This document shows, in pieces, positions 19,025-26,774 of a DNA stretch of 32,121 bases. Source of the stretch: Lachnospiraceae bacterium (GTDB taxonomy: Bacteria; Bacillota; Clostridia; Lachnospirales; Lachnospiraceae). Positions within the stretch are counted from its first letter, which is position 1; each line of letters starts with the position of its first letter. The notes under the pieces were generated by a model. It was not told where the DNA came from, did not search any database, and saw only the letters and a program-made list of their open reading frames with translations. The position numbers and the translations under genes were made by a program. The DNA lies in the NCBI GenBank assembly GCA_017617005.1, contig JAFZWW010000037.1:1-32121 (forward strand), in the 5' to 3' direction.

Positions 19025-19872
19025 AAAGAGTTCTGATCTACACAAACCAATTTAAGGATCCGAATGGAAAGATCACGAAGAGGGTATCCGATTTCTTTGA
19101 TTCCAAGGGTGTTGCGTATGATGTGCTCATCTCGGATAAAAAGAGAACTGAGGATTATGATGCCGAGATAGATCATCCCGGTTATGACTGCATACTCGTT
19201 CTCGGCGGAGACGGCACCGTGCTCCAGGCCGCAAGGGAAGCGTGGAAGCTTGATGTTCCCATTGTGGGCGTCAATCTCGGAAGACTCGGATTCCTTACGG
19301 AGATAGAACCGGACAAGCTTGAAGACAGCCTTAACAGAATATATCTCGGGGATTTCCTCACACAGAAGAGAATGATGCTCCGCGGTGAGATCATAAGAAA
19401 GGACGGCGAAGCTTTCTGCGGCCGTTCACTCAATGATATCGTCATCTCGCGTTTCGGCGGTATAAATATGATCAATCTTCCCGTTTATATCAACGGTCAG
19501 TTTCTTCATGAATACAAGGGCGACGGCATAATCATCACGACTCCGACGGGTTCTTCCGGATACAATCTTTCCGCAGGCGGTCCCATTGTCGAACATAATG
19601 CGGATGTAATGGTACTTACCTCCATCTGTTCCCATTCGCTGAACCGTGCTTCACTTATTCTTTCTTCGGATGACTGCATTGAAGTCAGGGTTCCCGAGGA
19701 CGGAATGTGGGCGGAAAGACAGATCGAGTTTTCTTTTGACGGACAGGTCAGGACGCTGCTCCAAAAGGGCGATTGCATCAAGATCAGAAAGTCCGAGAAA
19801 TCTACGGAATTCATCATACTCAATAATCTGAACTTCCTTGAGAATCTCCACAACAAGATGGGAGATGAATGA
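19021..19872 (+). CDS. nadK: NAD kinase
   Basis: NadK phosphorylates NAD to NADP. The 283-residue protein has GGDGT at 62-66, NLGRLGFLTE at 85-94, TPTGSSGYNLSAGGPI in the C-terminal domain, and the final FSFDGQ. The start at 19021 was chosen because it overlaps the tlyA stop as ATGA and has GGAG 8 nt upstream; an ATG 54 nt further upstream in frame adds residues without family similarity. The 3' end overlaps argR. Confidence 0.96.
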   Translation: MKRVLIYTNQFKDPNGKITKRVSDFFDSKGVAYDVLISDKKRTEDYDAEIDHPGYDCILVLGGDGTVLQAAREAWKLDVPIVGVNLGRLGFLTEIEPDKLEDSLNRIYLGDFLTQKRMMLRGEIIRKDGEAFCGRSLNDIVISRFGGINMINLPVYINGQFLHEYKGDGIIITTPTGSSGYNLSAGGPIVEHNADVMVLTSICSHSLNRASLILSSDDCIEVRVPEDGMWAERQIEFSFDGQVRTLLQKGDCIKIRKSEKSTEFIILNNLNFLENLHNKMGDE

Positions 19873-20330
19873 TGCTAAAAAAGGATGCCAGACAGAGAGC
19901 GATATTAGCTCTCATAGAAAAGAATGATATAGCCACACAGGAGGAGCTCTGCGAGCTCCTTGAAAAGGAAGGCTTCAAGGCCACACAGGCAACCGTCAGC
20001 AGGGACATCCGTGAACTGTCCCTTTCCAAGATGCCTTCCGAGAAAAACGGCTTAAAATACGTTCGCATCATTTCCGGTTCCGGTGCGATGGAAGAGAAAT
20101 ATTCCAGAGTGCTCAGGGACGGATTTGTCGCGATGGACAAGGCAGAAAGAATTCTTGTCTTAAGGACCGTTGCGGGAATGGCTATGGCTGTTGCGGCTGC
20201 GATAGATGCGATGCATCTCGAGGAGGTTTCCGGATGTATCGCCGGCGACGACACCGTGATGATCGCCGTTCGCTATGCGGACAAGGCTGACGAACTCATG
20301 ACCAAGATCAAGGACATCGTAAATCCCTGA
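19869..20330 (+). CDS. argR: arginine repressor ArgR
   Basis: The 153-residue regulator senses arginine and represses its synthesis or activates its breakdown. The N-terminal winged helix (residues 1-70) contains the hallmark QATVSRDIRELSLSKMP; the C-terminal hexamerisation domain contains GCIAGDDTVMIAVR with the arginine-binding Asp pair. The first ATG overlaps the nadK stop; a second ATG at 19872 sits at better spacing (7 nt) from GGAG at 19861-19864 and may be the true start. No arginine genes are nearby, so it acts on distant operons. Confidence 0.95.
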   Translation: MMLKKDARQRAILALIEKNDIATQEELCELLEKEGFKATQATVSRDIRELSLSKMPSEKNGLKYVRIISGSGAMEEKYSRVLRDGFVAMDKAERILVLRTVAGMAMAVAAAIDAMHLEEVSGCIAGDDTVMIAVRYADKADELMTKIKDIVNP

Positions 20331-20365
20331 CACCTTCGACCGCCCTTAAAAAGGCGGAGGAACAA

Positions 20366-22051
20366 ATGCTTAAAAATCTTCATGTTAAAAATCTGGCTCT
20401 CATCGAAGATGCCGATATAGATTTTTCCGAGGGCCTTAATATCCTTACCGGTGAGACCGGTGCGGGAAAAAGCCTTCTTATGGGGTCGGTGCTCATGGCA
20501 CTGGGCTCCAGATTCGATACCTCAATGATCAGGAAGGGTGCGGAAAACGCATCCGTCGAACTGGTCTTTGATTCCGTTTCCGGATCCGCACTCTCTGTTC
20601 TTGAGGATCTGGATATCGCTCCGGAGGATGACGGAAGCATCATCATCAAAAGAACATGTTCCCAGACCAAAAGCAACTGCAGGATAAACGGTTCGAACGT
20701 TGCCGTAAAGGAGATGAAGAGACTGTCACAGGCTCTTATCGATGTGCACGGCCAAAGGGATTACGAAACACTTCTTCACCGTTCGGAGCTTTTATCCATT
20801 ATCGACCTTTACTGCGGTAAGGATCTGTCCGGACTTACGGAAACTCTGTCCGAAAGCTTTCGCAGGATGCGTGAGCTTAAGGATAAACTGGAGGAAGAAT
20901 TAAAGGATACCGGAGCCGCAGGAAGGGAATGTGATCTCGCACGCTTCGAACTTGAAGAGATAGAAGATGCCGCTCTGAAGGAAGGTGAAGACGAAGAGGT
21001 TGAAAATACTTATCGCAGGATGAGTAATTTCAAGAAGATAGCGGAAGGAGTGGGCAGGGCACACGAACTCATCGGAGGAGATGAGGAAAACGCGGGCAGT
21101 CTGACTTCACAGGCCCTTAAGGAGCTGTCATCCGTTTCGGAATTCGACGATGAACTTTCCGGTCTCGAAGAAGAACTCAGGTCCGCGGAATCCATTCTTT
21201 CCGATCTGCGGATGGAACTCGGTTCATATCTGTCACAGATGGAGTTTGACGAGGAAAAGTTCGCACTCACCGAAGAAAGACTCAATCATATCAACAAGCT
21301 CAAGAGCAAATACGGAAGAACGATCTCCGATGTGATCGCGTATGCAGCATCGAGAAAAGAGATCATAGCAAAATACGAAGACTTTGATGCGTATATAGAA
21401 GGCTTGAAGGCTGATGTACTTAAAGCAGAGGATGAATATCTGAAAGCAGCAAAGAAGGTTTCGGATATACGTAAGAAAAATGCTCCGCTTCTTGAAAAGG
21501 AGCTTACCGAAAGACTTAAGGAACTCAATTTCGAAACTGTCGATCTTGAGATCAGGCTCGATAAATGCGAACCCTCCGCACGCGGTATTGACGAAGCGGA
21601 TTTCCTCATCTCCGTAAATCCCGGTGAGGACAAAAAGCCGATAGCCGATGTTGCCTCGGGCGGAGAACTTTCCAGAATGATGCTTGCCGTAAAGACGGTT
21701 ATGGCAGGTAAGGAAGATACCGGAACGCTCATATTCGATGAGATTGATTCCGGAATAAGCGGCATTACCGCATGGAAGGTTGCGGGAAGCCTGGCTCGTG
21801 TTTCCGGACATCATCAGGTGATCTGCATCACACATCTTCCCCAGATAGCAGCGATGGCGGATCATCATTTCATTATAGTCAAATCGTCTGACGGATCGTC
21901 GACCACAACCGATGTAGTTACCGCGGAGGGCGATGCTTCCACAGCCGAGATAGCAAGACTGCTCGGAACCGATTCCGTATCGGAGAGTTCTCTTGAAAAT
22001 GCGAGGGAACTTAAGGACAAGGCTGCGGAAGTTAAAAAGAACAGAAAGTAA
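20366..22051 (+). CDS. recN: DNA repair protein RecN
   Basis: An SMC-like ATPase that acts early in double-strand break repair. The 561-residue protein has Walker A GETGAGKS at 29-36, a long coiled-coil middle (about 160-380), the ABC signature region ASGGELSRMMLAVK and Walker B TLIFDEIDSGISG near the C-terminus. A GGAGG site precedes the ATG and partly overlaps a small hairpin (20340-20357). Its partnership with argR and nadK is a conserved Firmicutes arrangement and implies no shared pathway. Confidence 0.96.
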   Translation: MLKNLHVKNLALIEDADIDFSEGLNILTGETGAGKSLLMGSVLMALGSRFDTSMIRKGAENASVELVFDSVSGSALSVLEDLDIAPEDDGSIIIKRTCSQTKSNCRINGSNVAVKEMKRLSQALIDVHGQRDYETLLHRSELLSIIDLYCGKDLSGLTETLSESFRRMRELKDKLEEELKDTGAAGRECDLARFELEEIEDAALKEGEDEEVENTYRRMSNFKKIAEGVGRAHELIGGDEENAGSLTSQALKELSSVSEFDDELSGLEEELRSAESILSDLRMELGSYLSQMEFDEEKFALTEERLNHINKLKSKYGRTISDVIAYAASRKEIIAKYEDFDAYIEGLKADVLKAEDEYLKAAKKVSDIRKKNAPLLEKELTERLKELNFETVDLEIRLDKCEPSARGIDEADFLISVNPGEDKKPIADVASGGELSRMMLAVKTVMAGKEDTGTLIFDEIDSGISGITAWKVAGSLARVSGHHQVICITHLPQIAAMADHHFIIVKSSDGSSTTTDVVTAEGDASTAEIARLLGTDSVSESSLENARELKDKAAEVKKNRK

Positions 22052-22085
22052 TACGATACAGTCGTCTTATGAGGGAGGAATATAA

Positions 22086-22601
22086 ATGAGAGTACTTATA
22101 ATCATAGCGATCATCGCAAGCACATTATCCCAGGTCGAACACTATATTCAGACCGCACATCAGGCTCAGGAGCTCTGTGGAACGGTAGCTGTTGAACCCG
22201 ACGATGTGGTTGTGGATAACGATGATGAATATGCAGAAAGATACAAGGAACTGATCGGAGAGTGGAACCTTTACATGGCAAGTCTCGATGGTGAGATACA
22301 GTTTTTTGACGAGGATTCCGATTTCTCCGAATCGCTTGTCTTCTACAGTGACTATACCGTGGATCTTATTGAATATTCAGGCGGAAGAAAGACACTCGAT
22401 ATGACAATGGATGTTGTATATGACGATATCTATGTTTCGTTCATATGTGATGATTCCTCCATCCTTCCTTCTTCGATCGCATATGAGGAATATATGATAC
22501 TCGGAGGAATAGAAGACGGCGATATGACAGTTGCTCTTTTGTTCTATGATGAGGATGATTTCATTGAAGGATCATATTCTCTCTTTTTCAGAAAAGCCTG
22601 A
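22086..22601 (+). CDS. small exported or membrane-anchored protein sharing the C-terminal domain of the downstream lipoproteins
   Basis: A 171-residue acidic protein. Residues 3-14 are hydrophobic (LIIIAIIAS), so it is probably exported or N-terminally anchored; there is no lipobox (Cys31 is preceded by Glu-Leu). Residues 56-171 match the C-terminal 119 residues of the first lipoprotein: IGxW-LY at the start, then DDSSxLP, an acidic E-Y-x-x-x-GI-x-x-GDM segment and a final Glu/Gly-Gly-Ser turn. This may be a founding or reduced family member carrying only domain B. It has a strong GGGAGGAA site and follows recN by 34 nt. Function unknown. Confidence 0.8.
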   Translation: MRVLIIIAIIASTLSQVEHYIQTAHQAQELCGTVAVEPDDVVVDNDDEYAERYKELIGEWNLYMASLDGEIQFFDEDSDFSESLVFYSDYTVDLIEYSGGRKTLDMTMDVVYDDIYVSFICDDSSILPSSIAYEEYMILGGIEDGDMTVALLFYDEDDFIEGSYSLFFRKA

Positions 22602-22659
22602 TGTCTTCGAAAGACCGGCATACAGTTTTTAAATTTTTGATCTAAATGGGGAAATTCTT

Positions 22660-23982
22660 ATGAGGAAAAAGTATTTTGCACTTATTCTTGCCTGCATCAT
22701 GTGTTCATCACTTTTCTTTACGGGCTGCGGCAAGACTGCCGAAGAGCCTGTGACGGAAGAGGATGATGAAGACGATGACGACAGGCATGATAAAGATGAT
22801 GACGACGATGATGACGATGATGAAAAGGACGTCTATGTAGAATCAATAGATGCCGATACTCTTGCAGATCAGATCAAAGTCTTTGTCAAGAATAAGAAGC
22901 TCTGGACCGTTTCCAATGAAATGACCGTCGAGCTGGAAGATGCCGCATACTGTGTTACCGATCTTGATCATAACGGAAGATGCGAGATCATTGTAATGAC
23001 GGAATCCGCATATTCTACCGTGACCGATATGCGTATTTATGAGATCACCGAAAAGGGCGATGCATTCAAGGAAGCGGATTTCGATTACACCGGAATTCAG
23101 AATGTTACTTCAAGTATTGTTCCGGATCTTATCTATTATCCCGACCTAAAGTGTTATTTCGACAAAAAGAAGCAGGTATCCCATTATCTGCTGGATAACA
23201 CCTTTGATAACGGAAACGGCGAATATGGCAACTGTTTCTGTGACCTTAAATACAAAGACGGTGTAGCTACGGTTTATACCTATGCTTCCATTAAAGTTAA
23301 ACAGACATATGATCCCGATACCTTTGAATTCGGTTATGAATATGCTTACTCATCACCCGACGGTGAGATCGATGAAGATGAGTATTATGACATCATCGAT
23401 AATTATCCGGAAGGTTTTGACAGAGAATCGGTATTCTTCGGAATCTATTACAGGGGCTGGTATGACGATTTCGGAGTTATGGGACTGGAAGATTCCTTCC
23501 TTGTGAACGTTCTTACGGATTCTTACAAAGTATTTGCAGGGAAACTTGACTATTCGGAATTCTATAAGTCATATAATGACTCCTGGGCACCGACGGACAC
23601 TACCGAAACCTATTACGAACAGTATATAGGCTTCTGGGGCCTGTATGAGAGTGAGATAGAAGGCGATGTGACAAGTTATACTCCTTCATCAAATCACTAC
23701 AGGACAATTGAGTTCGACTCCGATTCAAGGGTCACTCTGACTGAATATGACGAAGGTAAGGTGTCGTACGTATGGGCAACGAATGTTTATATGGATGAGT
23801 ACATGCAGCCGTATTTTGAAATAGATGACAGCTCTCTTTTGCCCGGTGATATCATGTTCGAAAGATATACCGTTACGGGAATAAATTCCGACGGCGATAT
23901 GATGTACGTCAGTTTCGATTTCTACGGTGAGGACGGATACCTTGGCGGCAGCAATATGAAGTATTTAAAAGATATGGAATAA
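22660..23982 (+). CDS. acidic lipoprotein 1 of a tandem paralogous array
   Basis: A 440-residue secreted lipoprotein. The signal peptide (residues 1-22) ends in the lipobox FTGC with Cys23. An extreme acidic low-complexity linker follows (33-57, with nine consecutive Asp). Domain A (about 60-310) contains DLDHNGR at 101-107, a calcium-loop-like motif, and a Y-F-D-K...HYL segment. Domain B (322-440) begins YIGFWGLY and is beta-rich. It shares the GCGKTAEEPV beginning and EEDDEDDDD with lipoprotein 2. Tyr and Asp content is very high, consistent with an extracellular, possibly Ca2+-binding surface protein. I do not recognise a named family and assign no function. Confidence 0.85.
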   Translation: MRKKYFALILACIMCSSLFFTGCGKTAEEPVTEEDDEDDDDRHDKDDDDDDDDDEKDVYVESIDADTLADQIKVFVKNKKLWTVSNEMTVELEDAAYCVTDLDHNGRCEIIVMTESAYSTVTDMRIYEITEKGDAFKEADFDYTGIQNVTSSIVPDLIYYPDLKCYFDKKKQVSHYLLDNTFDNGNGEYGNCFCDLKYKDGVATVYTYASIKVKQTYDPDTFEFGYEYAYSSPDGEIDEDEYYDIIDNYPEGFDRESVFFGIYYRGWYDDFGVMGLEDSFLVNVLTDSYKVFAGKLDYSEFYKSYNDSWAPTDTTETYYEQYIGFWGLYESEIEGDVTSYTPSSNHYRTIEFDSDSRVTLTEYDEGKVSYVWATNVYMDEYMQPYFEIDDSSLLPGDIMFERYTVTGINSDGDMMYVSFDFYGEDGYLGGSNMKYLKDME

Positions 23983-23999
23983 AATTTTAGGAGATGATC

Positions 24000-25310
24000 A
24001 TGAAGAAGAAATATCTTGCCATCCTGCTTGTCGGAATAATGTGTTCGTTTTCTTTTCTCTCGGGATGCGGAAAGACCGCTGAAGAGCCGGTCATGGAAGA
24101 AGACGATGAAGATGATGACGATGATAAAGACAGGGACGACGATGAGGACGAGGATGAAAAGCCCTCGGCCTCTGCAGTCGTTAAGTCCATAGATGATAAG
24201 ACACTCGAGTCGCAGGTAGATGTTTTTCTGAAGAACAGAAAGACCTGGGTCATTCCCCACGATGAAGCCGTTCTCTATGAGGGAACATCATATGCTCTCA
24301 GTGACCTGAATTATAACGGACGTGCAGAGCTTACCGTTGCATATCACGAAGGCACCACCGCAAATGTCAGCACCGTGAATATATATGAGATCAACGAAAA
24401 GGGGGATGGAATCGATCTTCTCGAATGGGAATTTGATGGAATCGATAAGGAACTGAAATCCTATCCCGATATGGGATTCTTAAGTGCGATAAACGGTTAT
24501 TATGATAAGGAAAACGGCATATTCCATTATCTTTTCAGTGACTGGTATGCGTACTCTTTTGCCCACGGCGGATGCAGAGAGCACGATATTTCGTTTGTGG
24601 ACGGCAAGGTGATCGACGTAGTATATGCAAAGACCGAATCCAAGGGATCCGATCGTGATGAAGTGACTACATTCACAGGATCTAACGGTGATATGAGCGA
24701 AGATGCATATTATGCTTATCTGGGTTCATATTATGACGATAATAATGCCAAAGAGTTCTGGTTTGGTCTGTATTATGCGGATTCTGTCTACTCGCAAAAC
24801 AAAAATATAGTTGAAGAAATGTCCGACGATGAAATTAAGGACATCCTGACAGACTCTTATCGTCTGTTCGCAGAGAGGATCACATACGGGGAGTTCTTCG
24901 ATAAGTATATAGCGGAAAACAATCCCGAACAGACTTCCGAATGGCTCTTTAATGAGATGATAGGAAGCTGGGGACTTTATATGACAGATGCCGAAGGCTA
25001 TGTAGAGTATTATGAGCCCGATGACCAGTACTATATGACTCTCGATGTATTCAGTGACAGGACGATGCATCTGGAAGAGTATCTGAATACCGATTATGAA
25101 TATACGATTGAAGGAAATCTTCTCGATAAGGCAGACGGAATGCTTATCGTACAGTATATGCCGCCTGCTTCCGACGGAATGGCTTACGATTTTATGCTCC
25201 TGACCTTTACCGGTATCGATGAGGAAGGTCATCTTGTCGTGATGTGTGACTCCTGGAACGGAAATGAATATTTCCCGGGAAGCACCTGGTATTTTGCAAA
25301 AACAGACTGA
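24000..25310 (+). CDS. acidic lipoprotein 2 of a tandem paralogous array
   Basis: A 436-residue paralogue of its neighbours. Lipobox LSGC, Cys23; acidic linker 33-54; DLNYNGR at 102-108; NGYYDKENGIFHYLF; SDDEIKDILTDSYRLFA; domain B from IGSWGLY to the end. The mature part is closest to lipoprotein 3 (shared IPHDEAVL, DLNYNGR, SEW/G-LFNEMIG, and a WNG tail), whereas the signal and linker resemble lipoprotein 1. The start at 24000 is favoured over the ATG at 23994 because AGGAG ends at 23993, leaving 6 nt to 24000 and none to 23994. It is 17 nt after lipoprotein 1. Function unknown. Confidence 0.85.
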   Translation: MKKKYLAILLVGIMCSFSFLSGCGKTAEEPVMEEDDEDDDDDKDRDDDEDEDEKPSASAVVKSIDDKTLESQVDVFLKNRKTWVIPHDEAVLYEGTSYALSDLNYNGRAELTVAYHEGTTANVSTVNIYEINEKGDGIDLLEWEFDGIDKELKSYPDMGFLSAINGYYDKENGIFHYLFSDWYAYSFAHGGCREHDISFVDGKVIDVVYAKTESKGSDRDEVTTFTGSNGDMSEDAYYAYLGSYYDDNNAKEFWFGLYYADSVYSQNKNIVEEMSDDEIKDILTDSYRLFAERITYGEFFDKYIAENNPEQTSEWLFNEMIGSWGLYMTDAEGYVEYYEPDDQYYMTLDVFSDRTMHLEEYLNTDYEYTIEGNLLDKADGMLIVQYMPPASDGMAYDFMLLTFTGIDEEGHLVVMCDSWNGNEYFPGSTWYFAKTD

Positions 25311-25315
25311 TAATT

Positions 25316-25344
25316 TCGGGTCAGGAGCCGGGCTCCTGACCCGA
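25316..25344 (+). repeat. intergenic hairpin (14-bp inverted repeat), possible attenuator or terminator
   Basis: TCGGGTCAGGAGCC at 25316-25329 is perfectly complementary to 25331-25344 around a single central G. In RNA it would form a stem of about 12 bp with a small loop. Only a weak T stretch (TGTTTT) follows, so it may be a partial terminator, an mRNA stabiliser or a processing site between lipoproteins 2 and 3. A decayed copy lies in the next gap. Confidence 0.7.
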
Positions 25345-25367
25345 CTGATGTTTTAAGGAGGAATAAC

Positions 25368-26717
25368 ATGAAACGAAAGATTTATCTGTTGCTTATGTCT
25401 TTTGTCATGTGTTCTTCGGTTTTCTTTTCCGGATGCGGTAGACAGGAAGATATGGCGGATATTGTATCGGAAGAGAAAGAAACAGATGATAAAGAAGCTA
25501 CGGGGGAACCGGATGAAACAGATGGTATAGAAGTCACAGAGGTCGAAGTTATAGAGGAAAAACCCGAAAAGCCTCCGTATCACCTTGTTGTCAGCGAGAT
25601 CTATGATGATGCTATCGAAAACCATATAAGGATCTTCCTGGAAGGAAAGGAAGCGTGGATCATTCCTCACGATGAAGCGGTTCTCTGTGACGAGATCACT
25701 TATTCACTCAGTGACCTTAACTATAACGGACGTTCCGAAATTATTGTCACATCAAGGAAAGGTACGGATAACATCAGTACTGTCGACATTTATGAGATCA
25801 ACGAAACAAGGAATGGTTTCGATCATCTTGAATGGGAGTTCGAAGGCTTTGATAAGGAAAGAAAATTCTTTCCCGATATGGGATGTTTCAGCGTGGTATA
25901 CGGTTATTACGAAAAATATAACGGTGTATTCCATTATCTGTTCAAGGATTATTATGCGGATTTTTCAGGCCGTGACAAATGCAGATATTGCGATGTGTCG
26001 TTTGTTGACGGCAAGGTTGTGAGCGAAGTATACGCAAAGAATGAATCCGAGGATTCAGGTCATGATGAGGATAAAATTTTTACCGAGCCGAACGGTGTGA
26101 TGAGCGAAAAAGAATTATCCGATTATAAATCTTCGTTCAATGTTGACAGCGATATTTCAAAATACTGGATGGGACTTATTTACGGTTATTCCGCCGGTTC
26201 GACAAGAGGATGTGTCATGGAGGATATGTCCGATGATGAGATCATTGATATGCTGACCGATTCGTTTCATCTGTTTGCCGGCAAGATCCACTATACGGAT
26301 TTTTACACGGATTATTTAATCGCGGACAAACCCTGGCAGACTTCCGAAGGACTCTTTAATGAGATGATCGGGAGATGGAGAGTGTATAAGATCGAAGATG
26401 AAGAGCTTGTTGTGAATTCCTCGCCTCATTTGCCCGGATATATTCTCGAGGTTTTTAATGACAGGACTATTAATATTTCATTAGATCCTGATTCGTATTA
26501 TGTGTTTGAATTCGATCCGGAACTCAGGGATAGAGCAGAGGGGATGCTTTTTTCTCAGTTGAAATATACCAGTTGGGATATCGCTAAGGGACATAATTCC
26601 TTTACTCTGACATTCATCACGATTGATGAAGAAGGGCATCTGATAGTTATGTTTGATACCTGGAACGGAAAAACATACGATCCCTGGGGCATCTGGTATT
26701 TAGAAAGAACAGACTGA
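25368..26717 (+). CDS. acidic lipoprotein 3 of a tandem paralogous array
   Basis: A 449-residue paralogue, lipobox FSGC with Cys23. The linker (28-68) is Glu/Thr/Asp-rich instead of poly-Asp. DLNYNGR is at 116-122, followed by a YGYYEKYNGVFHYLF segment, the SDDEIIDMLTDSFHLFAGK block and domain B from IGRWRVY. The signal peptide (MKRKIYLLLMS) resembles lipoprotein 4, the mature protein lipoprotein 2. It is preceded by AAGGAGGAA and the 25316-25344 hairpin. Function unknown. Confidence 0.85.
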   Translation: MKRKIYLLLMSFVMCSSVFFSGCGRQEDMADIVSEEKETDDKEATGEPDETDGIEVTEVEVIEEKPEKPPYHLVVSEIYDDAIENHIRIFLEGKEAWIIPHDEAVLCDEITYSLSDLNYNGRSEIIVTSRKGTDNISTVDIYEINETRNGFDHLEWEFEGFDKERKFFPDMGCFSVVYGYYEKYNGVFHYLFKDYYADFSGRDKCRYCDVSFVDGKVVSEVYAKNESEDSGHDEDKIFTEPNGVMSEKELSDYKSSFNVDSDISKYWMGLIYGYSAGSTRGCVMEDMSDDEIIDMLTDSFHLFAGKIHYTDFYTDYLIADKPWQTSEGLFNEMIGRWRVYKIEDEELVVNSSPHLPGYILEVFNDRTINISLDPDSYYVFEFDPELRDRAEGMLFSQLKYTSWDIAKGHNSFTLTFITIDEEGHLIVMFDTWNGKTYDPWGIWYLERTD

Positions 26718-26724
26718 TATATGC

Positions 26725-26749
26725 GGGTTGGAAGCAATGTACCTGACCC
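26725..26749 (+). repeat. decayed copy of the intergenic hairpin
   Basis: GGGTTGG pairs with CCTGACCC across an 11-nt loop, allowing two G-U pairs, and is followed by TTTTGGTTTT. Position and flanks align with the hairpin at 25316-25344 (shared CGGGT and CCTGACCC, similar TTTT-ribosome site spacing). Both gaps are 57 nt long. Here the T-rich tail is better, so weak termination is more plausible. Confidence 0.5.
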
Positions 26750-26774
26750 AGTTTTGGTTTTATGAGGGGATGTC

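Noticed and set aside
22603..22640. GTCTT-CGA-AAGAC hairpin followed later by T runs, as a terminator before lipoprotein 1
   Set aside because: The stem is 5 bp and the T run begins 11 nt later, so it is not a convincing terminator.
22780..22830. GA-rich repeats in the lipoprotein linker as a possible CRISPR or satellite
   Set aside because: They are GAT/GAC codons for the poly-Asp linker; there are no spaced repeats, and no CRISPR array is visible in the window.
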